Assembly: GCF_000935215.1 (NCBI RefSeq)
Contig: NZ_JXXD01000240.1
Coordinates: 1-64,000 of the forward strand
Direction of reading: 5' to 3'
DNA from: Stutzerimonas stutzeri
Lineage (GTDB): Bacteria; Pseudomonadota; Gammaproteobacteria; Pseudomonadales; Pseudomonadaceae
Length of the DNA: 64,000 bases
The stretch's first letter is position 1. Each line of letters starts with the position of its first letter. The position numbers and the translations under genes are program-made. Shown one piece after another: positions 16,479 to 24,151 of the stretch. Below the pieces are notes generated by a model, which saw nothing but the letters and a program-made list of their open reading frames with translations, ran no database searches and had not been told where the DNA came from.

Positions 16479-17216
16479 ATGACATCTATCCAAACCAGCG
16501 TCGACGCCATGACCGACAAGATCGCCCTGATCGACCAGTGGTGCAGCGCCGCGCGCATCCTGCCGGTGATCACCATCGAACGTGAGGCGGACATCCTGCC
16601 GCTGGCCGATGCTCTGGCCGCCGGCGGCCTGCGCGTGCTGGAAATCACCCTGCGTTCGGCGCTGGGCCTTGGCGCGATTCGCCTGCTGCGCGAGCAGCGC
16701 CCGGAGCTGATGGTCGGCGCCGGCACCGTGCTCGACGCCAACATGCTGGAGCAGGCCGAGGCCGCCGGGGCGCAGTTCATCGTCTCGCCCGGCAGCACCC
16801 CGGCGCTGCTCGAGGCCGCGTTGCAAGGGCCGCTGCCGCTGCTGCCGGGCGTCGCCAGTGCTTCGGAAATCATGCTCGGCTACGCCATGGGCTATCGCCG
16901 CTTCAAGCTGTTCCCCGCCGAGATCTGCGGCGGCGTGGCAGCACTCAAGGCGCTGGGCGGGCCGTTCGGTGACATCCGCTTCTGCCCGACCGGTGGCGTC
17001 AATGCGCGCAACGCGCGGGACTACCTCGCCCTGACCAATGTGATGTGTGTCGGCGGCACCTGGATGGTCGATGCCAAGGCCGTGCGTGCCGGCGACTGGG
17101 CCGCCATCGAAAGCGCCACGCGCCAGGCCCTGCAGGCGCTGGACAGTGCGCCGGCGGCCGAGCTGCCACGTGACTTCGACCTGCGCGCCGAGCGTGCCGA
17201 GCAGCGCGAGCTGTAA
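16479..17216 (+). CDS. eda: KDPG aldolase
   Basis: This 245-residue class I aldolase splits KDPG to pyruvate and glyceraldehyde-3-phosphate. VLEITLRS carries the catalytic glutamate, VGAGTVLD binds substrate, and RRFKLFPAE holds the Schiff-base lysine. The C-terminus is some 20 residues longer than E. coli Eda (LPRDFDLRAERAEQREL). The ATG at 16479 follows AAGGAA; an internal ATG at 16509 would give a core-length enzyme. Together with edd it completes the Entner-Doudoroff path within this window. Confidence 0.95.
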   Translation: MTSIQTSVDAMTDKIALIDQWCSAARILPVITIEREADILPLADALAAGGLRVLEITLRSALGLGAIRLLREQRPELMVGAGTVLDANMLEQAEAAGAQFIVSPGSTPALLEAALQGPLPLLPGVASASEIMLGYAMGYRRFKLFPAEICGGVAALKALGGPFGDIRFCPTGGVNARNARDYLALTNVMCVGGTWMVDAKAVRAGDWAAIESATRQALQALDSAPAAELPRDFDLRAERAEQREL

Positions 17217-17286
17217 CAGTCCCATCCCCTGCGGCGGGCGAAGGGCCGCCGCCTCTTTCACCATCTTCTCGCTACCTGGAGGTTGC

Positions 17287-18915
17287 ATGAGCAACGCGCG
17301 CCCGCTTTCCGAGCTTTTCCCCCGTCTGGATGAGATTCCCGAAGCCTATCGTCCGGATGCACCGGTTACGCAGCGCGATTATCTGGTCGATGGCGAGCTG
17401 ATGAACTGGGACGGTCCTTTGGCCGAGGTACGCAGCCCGGTGTTCCTGCGTGAGGCGGACGGCAGCGAGCGCCAGGTAGTCCTGGGCAGTACGCCGCTGC
17501 TGGATGCCGACGCCGCGCTGCGTGCGCTGGACGCCGCTGTCGCCGCCTATGACTACGGTCGCGGTGCCTGGCCGACCATGCGCGTGGCCGAGCGCATTGC
17601 CCATGTCGAGAGCTTTCTGGCGCGCATGCGCGAACAGCGCGACGCGGTGGTCAAGCTGCTGATGTGGGAGATCGGCAAGAACCTCAAGGACTCCGAGAAG
17701 GAGTTCGATCGCACCTGCGATTACATCGTCGACACCATTCACGCACTGAAGGAGCTGGACCGTAGCTCCAGCCGCTTCGAACTGGAGCAGGGTACGTTGG
17801 GGCAGATCCGTCGGGTGCCGATGGGCGTGGCGCTGTGCATGGGGCCGTACAACTATCCACTCAACGAAACCTTCACCACGCTGATCCCGGCGCTGATCAT
17901 GGGCAACACGGTGGTGTTCAAACCGGCCAAGTTCGGCGTGCTGTTGGTACATCCGCTGCTCGAAGCCTTCCGCGACAGCTTCCCGGCCGGCGTCATCAAC
18001 GTCATCTACGGCCGTGGTCGCGAGACGGTCAGCGCACTGATGGCCAGCGGCAAGATCGACGTGTTCGCCTTTATCGGCACGCACAAGGGCGCCGCCGATC
18101 TGAAGAAACTTCACCCGCGCCCGCACCGCCTGCGCGCCGCGCTGGGGCTGGACGCGAAGAATCCGGGCATCGTCCTGCCGCAGGTCGATCTGGACAATGC
18201 GGTGGAAGAGGCGGTGACCGGCGCGCTGTCGTTCAATGGCCAGCGCTGCACTGCGCTGAAGATTCTCTTCGTGCATGAGGCGGTGCTCGATGGCTTCCTC
18301 GAACGCCTTGCTGCGCGGGTCAACGCCCTCAAGCCGGGCATGCCCTGGGAGCCGGGCGTGGCGCTGACGCCGCTGCCGGAGCCGGGCAAGACCGATTACC
18401 TGCATGCGGTGCTGGAAGACGCCGTGGCCAAGGGCGCGCGGGTGATCAACGCCGGCGGTGGCGAGTCGCACCAGACCTTCTTCCAGCCGGCCGTGCTGAG
18501 CCCGGTGGATTCGTCCATGCGTGTCTACCACGAAGAGCAGTTCGGTCCGCTGGTGCCGGTGGTGCCGTATCGCGAGCTGCAGGAGGTGATCGACTACGTC
18601 ACCGCCTCCGACTACGGCCAGCAGCTGTCGATCTTCGGCAACGACCCGGCGCAGGTCGGCGAGCTGGTCGATGCTTTCGTCAACCAGGTCGGCCGCATCA
18701 ACATCAACGCCCAGTGCCAGCGCGGACCGGACAGCTATCCGTTCAATGGTCGCAAGAATTCCGCCGAAGGCACGCTGTCGGTACATGACGCCCTGCGCGT
18801 GTTCTCCATCCGCACTCTGGTGGCGACCCGCTTCAACGAGGCCAACAAGCAACTGGTCGACCAGATCATTCGTGACCGCCAGTCGAGCTTCCTGACCACC
18901 GATTACATCTTCTGA
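17287..18915 (+). CDS. gapN: GapN-like NADP-dependent glyceraldehyde-3-phosphate dehydrogenase (ALDH family)
   Basis: This 542-residue aldehyde dehydrogenase has GPYNYPLNE with the catalytic Asn, KPAKFG for NADP binding, NGQRCTALK with the catalytic Cys, and the GapN-like EEQFGPLVPVVPY and INAQCQRGPDSYPFNGRKNS segments. It would oxidise the glyceraldehyde-3-phosphate made by Eda to 3-phosphoglycerate, yielding NADPH without ATP. The usual ELGGK motif carrying the general-base Glu reads GLDAK, so that Glu seems missing. The ATG at 17287 follows GGAGG. The substrate is inferred from family resemblance and context; a related sugar-aldehyde dehydrogenase is possible. Confidence 0.82.
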   Translation: MSNARPLSELFPRLDEIPEAYRPDAPVTQRDYLVDGELMNWDGPLAEVRSPVFLREADGSERQVVLGSTPLLDADAALRALDAAVAAYDYGRGAWPTMRVAERIAHVESFLARMREQRDAVVKLLMWEIGKNLKDSEKEFDRTCDYIVDTIHALKELDRSSSRFELEQGTLGQIRRVPMGVALCMGPYNYPLNETFTTLIPALIMGNTVVFKPAKFGVLLVHPLLEAFRDSFPAGVINVIYGRGRETVSALMASGKIDVFAFIGTHKGAADLKKLHPRPHRLRAALGLDAKNPGIVLPQVDLDNAVEEAVTGALSFNGQRCTALKILFVHEAVLDGFLERLAARVNALKPGMPWEPGVALTPLPEPGKTDYLHAVLEDAVAKGARVINAGGGESHQTFFQPAVLSPVDSSMRVYHEEQFGPLVPVVPYRELQEVIDYVTASDYGQQLSIFGNDPAQVGELVDAFVNQVGRININAQCQRGPDSYPFNGRKNSAEGTLSVHDALRVFSIRTLVATRFNEANKQLVDQIIRDRQSSFLTTDYIF

Positions 18916-18927
18916 CGGAGCCGTGCC

Positions 18928-19791
18928 ATGGCGTCGCCCGTGCTCGCCCAGCCGCTGTTGCTGGGCATGATGCGCCTGCTGGAATACCCCGAGCTGGGTG
19001 AACCCCAGGCACTGCTGGCGTTCATCGAACGCTGTGTCGAGCGCGGGCTGAACGGTTTCGACCATGCCGATCTCTATGCTGGCGGGCGCTGCGAGGCGCA
19101 CTTCGGCGCGGCGCTGCGCCTGGCGCCGGGGCTGCGCCAGCGTCTGCAGATCATCGGCAAGGTCGATATCGTGCCGGCGGAGCAGGATTGCTCGCGCTGG
19201 CAGGTCAAGCACTACGACACCAGTGCCCGTTATCTGCGCGAGGCGGTGGACGGCAGCCTGGCGCGTCTGGGTGTCGAGCGGCTCGACGGTTTTCTGCTGC
19301 ACCGGCCGGACCCGCTGTTGCAGGTCGACGAGGTGGCGGACACGCTGAACGACCTGATCGCCAGCGGCAAGGTCGGCTGGGTAGGGCTGTCAAACGCCGA
19401 GGTGTTGCATTGCCAGGCATTGGCGCAACGCGTGCCGCTGCGCTGCAACCAGATCGAGCTCTCGCTGCAGGCCCAGCACTGGGTATGGGATGGCAGCCTG
19501 CATGCGCTGCAGGCTGCCGGCCTGCAGGTACTGGCCTGGTCGCCCATGGGCGGAGGACGCTTCGGTGAGCGCTTGTGCAGCGCACTCAGTGAGGTCGCCG
19601 CCGAGCTGGGCGCAACGGCCAATCAGGTGGCGCTGGCCTGGCTTCGGGAATTGCCCGGCCGCCCGTTGCCGATCCTCGGCAGCCTGCGCTGGGGACGGAT
19701 CGAGGAGGCGCTGCTGGGCGCTGAATTAGCGCTGGACCGCCCCGCCTGGTTCTACCTGAGCGAAGCGGCCCGCGGGCATGAGGTGGCGTAG
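18928..19791 (+). CDS. Aldo/keto reductase
   Basis: This 287-residue protein belongs to the aldo/keto reductase barrel family. The tetrad is visible: Asp and Tyr in FDHADLYAGG, Lys in IIGKVDIV, and His in LLHRPDP. It then has GLSNAEV, QIELSL and LAWSPMGGG, which point to the YdhF-type subgroup. It lies 12 bases after gapN and is probably cotranscribed with the zwf-eda operon, so it may reduce a sugar-derived aldehyde or dispose of a toxic one. The substrate is not deducible. The ATG at 18928 follows GGAG. Confidence 0.85.
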   Translation: MASPVLAQPLLLGMMRLLEYPELGEPQALLAFIERCVERGLNGFDHADLYAGGRCEAHFGAALRLAPGLRQRLQIIGKVDIVPAEQDCSRWQVKHYDTSARYLREAVDGSLARLGVERLDGFLLHRPDPLLQVDEVADTLNDLIASGKVGWVGLSNAEVLHCQALAQRVPLRCNQIELSLQAQHWVWDGSLHALQAAGLQVLAWSPMGGGRFGERLCSALSEVAAELGATANQVALAWLRELPGRPLPILGSLRWGRIEEALLGAELALDRPAWFYLSEAARGHEVA

Positions 19792-19818
19792 GCAGGGGCT
19801 CATCTGTCCGCTATCCAA

Positions 19819-19890
19819 GGTGGAAAATGCTTCGCAGTTTTCCACCCTACGGGGTGGTTCGTAGGGTGGATGACGCTTCACCCATCCACC
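19819..19890. repeat. REP-like cluster of interlocking hairpins
   Basis: Three perfect inverted repeats overlap here. GGTGGAAAA (19819-19827) pairs with TTTTCCACC (19838-19846). CCACCCTACG (19842-19851) pairs with CGTAGGGTGG (19860-19869). GGTGGATG (19865-19872) pairs with CATCCACC (19883-19890). The middle hairpin competes with both outer ones. The pattern resembles the short extragenic palindromic repeats common in pseudomonads. It also lies where an operon terminator is expected. Confidence 0.6.
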
Positions 19891-20091
19891 GCGTGGCATT
19901 CGCGATGGGACCGCATCGGCTACATCTTTGATGACCATACCCACGCTCCGGCGCGGACACGGGAGCTGCTGATGGTTCCACGCTGGAGCATGGGACCAAC
20001 ATCGATCTCCGTTCAGCAATCAGTAAACCTGCGATCGACGGGCGCTGCGAGTGGTCCAAAACAGTGCGCCGCTGTGCTAGGGTCGCGTCCG

Positions 20092-20140
20092 CCGCGGGAC
20101 GACCCGCTGGCATGTCGACTCGTGCGGGGACGACCCTGCA
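20092..20140 (+). ncRNA. Guanidine-II (mini-ykkC) riboswitch
   Basis: Two hairpins carry the diagnostic ACGA tetraloop. The first is GCGGG-ACGA-CCCGC (20094-20107, extended by CC/GG with a bulge). The second is TGCGGGG-ACGA-CCCTGCA (20123-20140, one G-U pair). They are 12-15 bases apart and end seven bases before the GGAG of sugE. The mini-ykkC motif is defined by exactly this pair of ACGR-loop hairpins and is known to bind guanidine and control guanidinium exporters. Translational control of sugE is inferred from the closeness to the ribosome site. Confidence 0.9.
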
Positions 20141-20158
20141 GTTGATGGAGTCATCGTC

Positions 20159-20479
20159 ATGCATTCGGCCTGGATCATGCTGATCGTAGCCGGCCTTCTG
20201 GAAGTGGGTTGGGCCATTGGCCTCAAGGCTTCCGAAGGCTTCACCCGCCCGCTACCCAGTGTGCTCACCATAGCGGCCATGGCTGGCAGCTTTTTCCTGC
20301 TCGCGCGTGCCATGCAGGTTCTGCCGGTGGGCACCGCCTACGGCATCTGGGTCGGTATCGGCGCATTGGGTACCGTGCTGCTGGGCATTCTCATCTTCGG
20401 CGAAAGCGCCTCGCCCGCGCGGCTGGTGAGCGTGCTGCTGTTGCTGGCTGGGCTGGTTGGTCTGAAGCTGAGCGCCTGA
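20159..20479 (+). CDS. sugE: Guanidinium exporter Gdx (SugE), SMR family
   Basis: This four-helix small multidrug resistance protein has 106 residues. The central glutamate of helix 1 is Glu15 ([16 protein letters not shown]), and the SugE/Gdx-type segments [27 protein letters not shown] and GLKLSA follow. It acts as a dimer in the inner membrane, exchanging guanidinium for protons. The guanidine-II riboswitch directly upstream supports a guanidinium rather than a quaternary-ammonium role. It is a single-gene unit convergent with the hypothetical gene at 20517. Confidence 0.95.
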   Translation: MHSAWIMLIVAGLLEVGWAIGLKASEGFTRPLPSVLTIAAMAGSFFLLARAMQVLPVGTAYGIWVGIGALGTVLLGILIFGESASPARLVSVLLLLAGLVGLKLSA

Positions 20480-20516
20480 GGAGTCTCTGCGGCGCTCACT
20501 CCCGAACGTGTGCCCG

Positions 20517-21083
20517 TCAGTCCTGCAGCTTCAGATGCGATATATCCGGCACCACGGCGGTGGTGTCGCGCGGCTTTTCGCCCATGTCGCTGCCCACCGG
20601 GGCAAGGCTGAACTGAGAAAGGTCCACGCGCGGCGCCTCTGGCTCGGGCCGGACGTCCTGCAGGTCGACGCCGATCGGCGCAATACCGAAGTCCGGTGCC
20701 TCGACGTCGGCGAAGGCTGCCATGTATTCGTCACGCGGCGTCACCTTGAGTGTGGCCGGGGCGTCGCTCGTTTTTCCTGCGCTGCTCTCGGTGCTGGCCG
20801 TGCTGGTCGCCGTCGATGCCGGAGGCGGCGCCAGTTCGATTTCCTCCACATCGACGGGCAGCGGTTTGAGTTCTACCTGCGCGCCGGCACGCTCCATCGC
20901 CTGGCGATATTTTTCGGCCGCGGCGAAGTCCAGATTCTGCTTGATCACGATGCGCCGGCCGGAGAACAGCAGCGCGATACGCTGGGCGTCGGCCTGGAAC
21001 AGCTTGGTCAGGTTGGCCTCGACCTGCTCGAGCTTGGCGCCCGGGAGCAGTTGGCCGGAAAAGGCGATCTCGTAGAGACTCAT
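20517..21083 (-). CDS. Conserved hypothetical protein with a disordered tail
   Basis: This 188-residue protein has a compact N-terminal domain (residues about 1-72: MSLYEIAFSGQLLPGAKLEQ, LTKLFQADAQRIALLFSGRR, VIKQNLDFAAAEKYRQAMER). It is followed by a low-complexity Pro/Ala/Ser/Thr stretch and a tail with three hydrophobic-acidic repeats (DFGIAPIGVDL, DLSQFSLAPVGSDM, PDISHLKL). I do not know a function. There is no signal peptide or membrane span. The ATG at 21083 is preceded by AAGGAA; a longer frame upstream lacks support. The tail motifs look like short linear binding motifs. Confidence 0.7.
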   Translation of the reverse strand: MSLYEIAFSGQLLPGAKLEQVEANLTKLFQADAQRIALLFSGRRIVIKQNLDFAAAEKYRQAMERAGAQVELKPLPVDVEEIELAPPPASTATSTASTESSAGKTSDAPATLKVTPRDEYMAAFADVEAPDFGIAPIGVDLQDVRPEPEAPRVDLSQFSLAPVGSDMGEKPRDTTAVVPDISHLKLQD

Positions 21084-21228
21084 GGTGCGGTTCCTTTTGT
21101 AACCGATGCCAGTGATCGTGGAGGCGGCGGGGCGCCTCGGGACGGAAACGTAAGCGAGGTGGCGATGATCTGGCAAAGCGCAAACTGCTGCACTCGCCGG
21201 TGTCACAAGTTTGCATGCCGCCATAGCG

Positions 21229-23559
21229 TCAGGGTAGCGGTGCGAACAGGGCGTCGATGTCGCGTTCGCCAAGCTGCAAGCTGCCGTCGACTGCACCTTC
21301 GAGCACACCGGCCGCGAGTTCGGCCTTGCGCGCCTGCAACTCGCGGATGCGCTCCTCGACGGTGCCGCGGCTAATAAGACGATAGACGAAGACCGGCTTG
21401 TCCTGGCCGATGCGATAGGCGCGGTCGGTCGCCTGGTTCTCCGCAGCGGGATTCCACCAGGGATCGTAGTGGATCACCGTATCCGCCGCCGTCAGATTGA
21501 GCCCGGTGCCACCGGCCTTCAGGCTGATCAGGAACAGCGGCACTTCGCCGGCCTGGAAGCGCTCGACCGGCGTGCGTCGATCATCGGTCTCACCCGTCAG
21601 CTTGACGTACTCGATGCCGCGCTTGTGCAGCGCCTGCTCGATCAACGCCAGCATCGAGGTGAACTGGGAAAACAGCAGCACCCGTCGGCCTTCGCTCATC
21701 AGCTCGTCGAGCATCTCCAGCAGGCTGTCGAGCTTGCCGGAGCTGCTGCCGCGTGCGGCTCGTGCCGACTCACCCTTCAGCAGGCGCAGGTCGCAGCAGA
21801 CCTGACGCAGCTTGAGCAGCGCCTCAAGGATGACCATCTGGCTGCGCGCGAGTCCCTTGCGCTCGATCTCGTCGCGCACCTTGCGATCCATTGCCAGCCG
21901 CAAGGTCTCGTAGACCTCGCGCTGGACGTCATTCAGTTCGACCCAGTGGACGAACTCGTTCTTGGCCGGCAGCTCAGTGGCTACCTGTTCCTTGGTGCGC
22001 CGCAGCAGGAACGGCCGAATGCGAGCGCGCAGATGCGCCAGTCGTGCATCGTCGCCGTGTTTTTCGATCGGGTTGCGGTACTCCTGGGTGAAGCTTTTGG
22101 CGTCTCCAAGCCACCCGGGCATGAGGAAGTGGAATAGCGACCAGAGCTCGCCGAGGTGATTCTCCAGCGGTGTGCCGGTCAGGCACAGGCGCTGTCGGGT
22201 CTGCATTTCGCGTACGGCCTGGGCCGCTTTGCCGGACGGATTCTTGATGTGCTGCGCCTCATCGAGAATGAGTAGGTGCAGCGGCTGCTCACGCAGTGCG
22301 GCTATGTCGCGCGTCAGCAGCGCATAGCTGGTCAGCAGCAGATCGTGCTCGCCAAGTTCGCCGAAGTGTTTCTGCCGGGTGCTGCCCTTGAGCGTCAATA
22401 CCCGTAGCTGCGGGGCGAAACGGCTGGCCTCGTCCTGCCAGTTGGGAATCAGGCTGGTCGGCATCACCACCAGCGCCGGACGATCGAGCCGTCCTGCCTG
22501 CTTTTCGGCGAGGATGTGGGCGAGGCTCTGCAGTGTCTTGCCCAGCCCCATGTCGTCGCCGAGGATGCCGCCTGCGCCCAGCTCACGCAGCGTCTGCATC
22601 CAGACCAGGCCCTGCTGCTGGTAGGGCCGCAGTTTGCCAGCGAGCCCGGTTGGGGGCGGGCAGGCCTTGATGTCAGGGTTGCGCAGGCGCCCGGCGAACT
22701 CACGCAGTCGTTCACCGCCTTTCCATTGCGGTGCCAGGCTGTCGAGCCCAGCCAGGCGCGCGCCGTCGGCCTTGCTCATACGCAGCGATGGCCCATCCAT
22801 CTGTTCGCGCATGTAGAGTTCACCGAGGGTCGCCAGAATCGGCTTGATGCGCCCCAGCGGCAGCGTCACCTGCAGCGCCTGCTTGTCGTGTTGTCCCGGC
22901 CGGTCCAGTTGCACGCGCAGCTGCTCCTCATCGCTACGCAGCGCGATGGCGCGAGGGCTGAGCAGTTGAGGGTTCTGGCGGATCAGCCGCAACAGGACCG
23001 GCAGCATGCCGATGCGCTGCCCGTTGACGATGATGCCGAGATCGAGATCGAACCAGTCGTCATCAGCTGACTCGTCAATCTGCGCGTACCAGCTGTCGAT
23101 GGCGGTCAGGTCGTAGGCGAAGCCGGGATGGATATCGATCTGCCAGCCTTCTCGGCGCAGTTCGGGCAGTTGCTCCTGAACGAACCTGAGCCAGGCATCT
23201 TCGCCGGGCAGCTGGAACATCTCCGCCGACTCCTTCGGCAGCGCCAGGCTCTGGCGCAGCGCCGGCCGGAAGCCCAGTTGTTCAAGTTGTCTGCGCAGTG
23301 CCTGTTCGGCCTGAGGGTGGCGTGCGATCAGCTGCAGCTCGTTGCCGACCAGATGACGGACACGTTCGCCGTCGCGTTTGCCATGAATACATGCCTCCCC
23401 GTAGAGGAACGACAGGCCGGCGCGATGCTGATGGTCGCTGACCATGCGCTGGTTGCCCGGCTGGTAGTTGATTGCCAGATGACTGCCGAGACTGAGCAGC
23501 GGTACGGGCGGCAGATCGTCGATCAGTCGTTCGTCGCGAGGCGCCAGCGGAGGGCTCAT
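21229..23559 (-). CDS. SNF2-family DEAD/DEAH-box helicase
   Basis: This 776-residue Swi2/Snf2 ATPase has a bacterial SNF2-associated N-terminal region (residues about 1-310). The helicase motifs then run in order: GDDMGLGKTLQS (Walker A), VVMPTSLIPNW (Ia), LILDEAQHIKNP (DEAQ box), LTGTPLENHLGELWSLF (III), LLFSQFTSML (IV), SLKAGGTGLNLTAADTVIHYDPWWNP (V) and ATDRAYRIGQDKPVFVYRL (VI). Such proteins translocate on DNA or remodel protein-DNA complexes, with links to RNA polymerase recycling. Many pseudomonad relatives start with a SWIM zinc finger; none is seen here. Confidence 0.88.
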   Translation of the reverse strand: MSPPLAPRDERLIDDLPPVPLLSLGSHLAINYQPGNQRMVSDHQHRAGLSFLYGEACIHGKRDGERVRHLVGNELQLIARHPQAEQALRRQLEQLGFRPALRQSLALPKESAEMFQLPGEDAWLRFVQEQLPELRREGWQIDIHPGFAYDLTAIDSWYAQIDESADDDWFDLDLGIIVNGQRIGMLPVLLRLIRQNPQLLSPRAIALRSDEEQLRVQLDRPGQHDKQALQVTLPLGRIKPILATLGELYMREQMDGPSLRMSKADGARLAGLDSLAPQWKGGERLREFAGRLRNPDIKACPPPTGLAGKLRPYQQQGLVWMQTLRELGAGGILGDDMGLGKTLQSLAHILAEKQAGRLDRPALVVMPTSLIPNWQDEASRFAPQLRVLTLKGSTRQKHFGELGEHDLLLTSYALLTRDIAALREQPLHLLILDEAQHIKNPSGKAAQAVREMQTRQRLCLTGTPLENHLGELWSLFHFLMPGWLGDAKSFTQEYRNPIEKHGDDARLAHLRARIRPFLLRRTKEQVATELPAKNEFVHWVELNDVQREVYETLRLAMDRKVRDEIERKGLARSQMVILEALLKLRQVCCDLRLLKGESARAARGSSSGKLDSLLEMLDELMSEGRRVLLFSQFTSMLALIEQALHKRGIEYVKLTGETDDRRTPVERFQAGEVPLFLISLKAGGTGLNLTAADTVIHYDPWWNPAAENQATDRAYRIGQDKPVFVYRLISRGTVEERIRELQARKAELAAGVLEGAVDGSLQLGERDIDALFAPLP

Positions 23560-23632
23560 CTGCCAGGTCCTCTGTGTCGGGATGCGGCAAGGCAGGTCAG
23601 CCTACTGTGGGCCGGATATCGGTGCGAAGTGC

Positions 23633-24151
23633 TCATAGTGGCTTCATTTCGATAAGCAGCCCGAGGCTGTCATGGTCGATGTAGGTCAGCCGGCCAGGGA
23701 TCAGGCGAACCCGCTGCGTCAGGCGCTCGCTGGTGAGCAGTTGGCCGTACTCGCCGAAGCGGTTCACCCAGAAGGTCATGTCGGTCTGCATATAGCGCCC
23801 GGGTCTGACCCTCAGCAGACCCTGAATCGGGTAGTGCTCGAAATGGCGTTGCCCCTGGTGCAGTGCAATGGTCGGCGCATCTTCGCTGACTGCTTGCTGC
23901 CAGGCCCGTTGCAACAGTACCTGGTAGCCCTGGTCCGGCGTAAGCCTGGCGGCGACATGCTCGAGGGTTGGTTGGCGTTCGGCGCGCCTGTCCAGCACCT
24001 GCGCACTATCGGCCCAGTCGTAGGGCGCGTGCTGGCTGGCTTCCAGTGGCGGGGCGTGGCGAAACAGGATCAGCTCGACGCGATATAGCGCCTCGGCGTG
24101 AGCCTGAGGCGCCAGCAGCGTCAGCAGCAAGACCAGATAGCGAAGTGGCAT
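23633..24151 (-). CDS. CsiV-family periplasmic protein
   Basis: This 172-residue protein has an N-terminal signal peptide (LVLLLTLLAPQAHA, residues 6-19). The mature part shows the CsiV/peptidoglycan-binding family features: YRVELILFRH at the front, LLRVRPGRYMQTDMTFWVN in the middle, and RLTQRVRLIPGRLTYIDHDSLGLLIEMKP at the end. The family is named from a Shewanella peptidoglycan-associated protein; its role in pseudomonads is unknown. It starts directly after the mfd stop on the same strand, an adjacency I remember from P. aeruginosa, so the two are probably cotranscribed. Confidence 0.8.
   Translation of the reverse strand: MPLRYLVLLLTLLAPQAHAEALYRVELILFRHAPPLEASQHAPYDWADSAQVLDRRAERQPTLEHVAARLTPDQGYQVLLQRAWQQAVSEDAPTIALHQGQRHFEHYPIQGLLRVRPGRYMQTDMTFWVNRFGEYGQLLTSERLTQRVRLIPGRLTYIDHDSLGLLIEMKPL

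Noticed and set aside
17047-17286. Upstream start for gapN inside eda
   Set aside because: The added 80 residues overlap eda in another frame and have no family match. The ATG at 17287 has GGAGG directly ahead.
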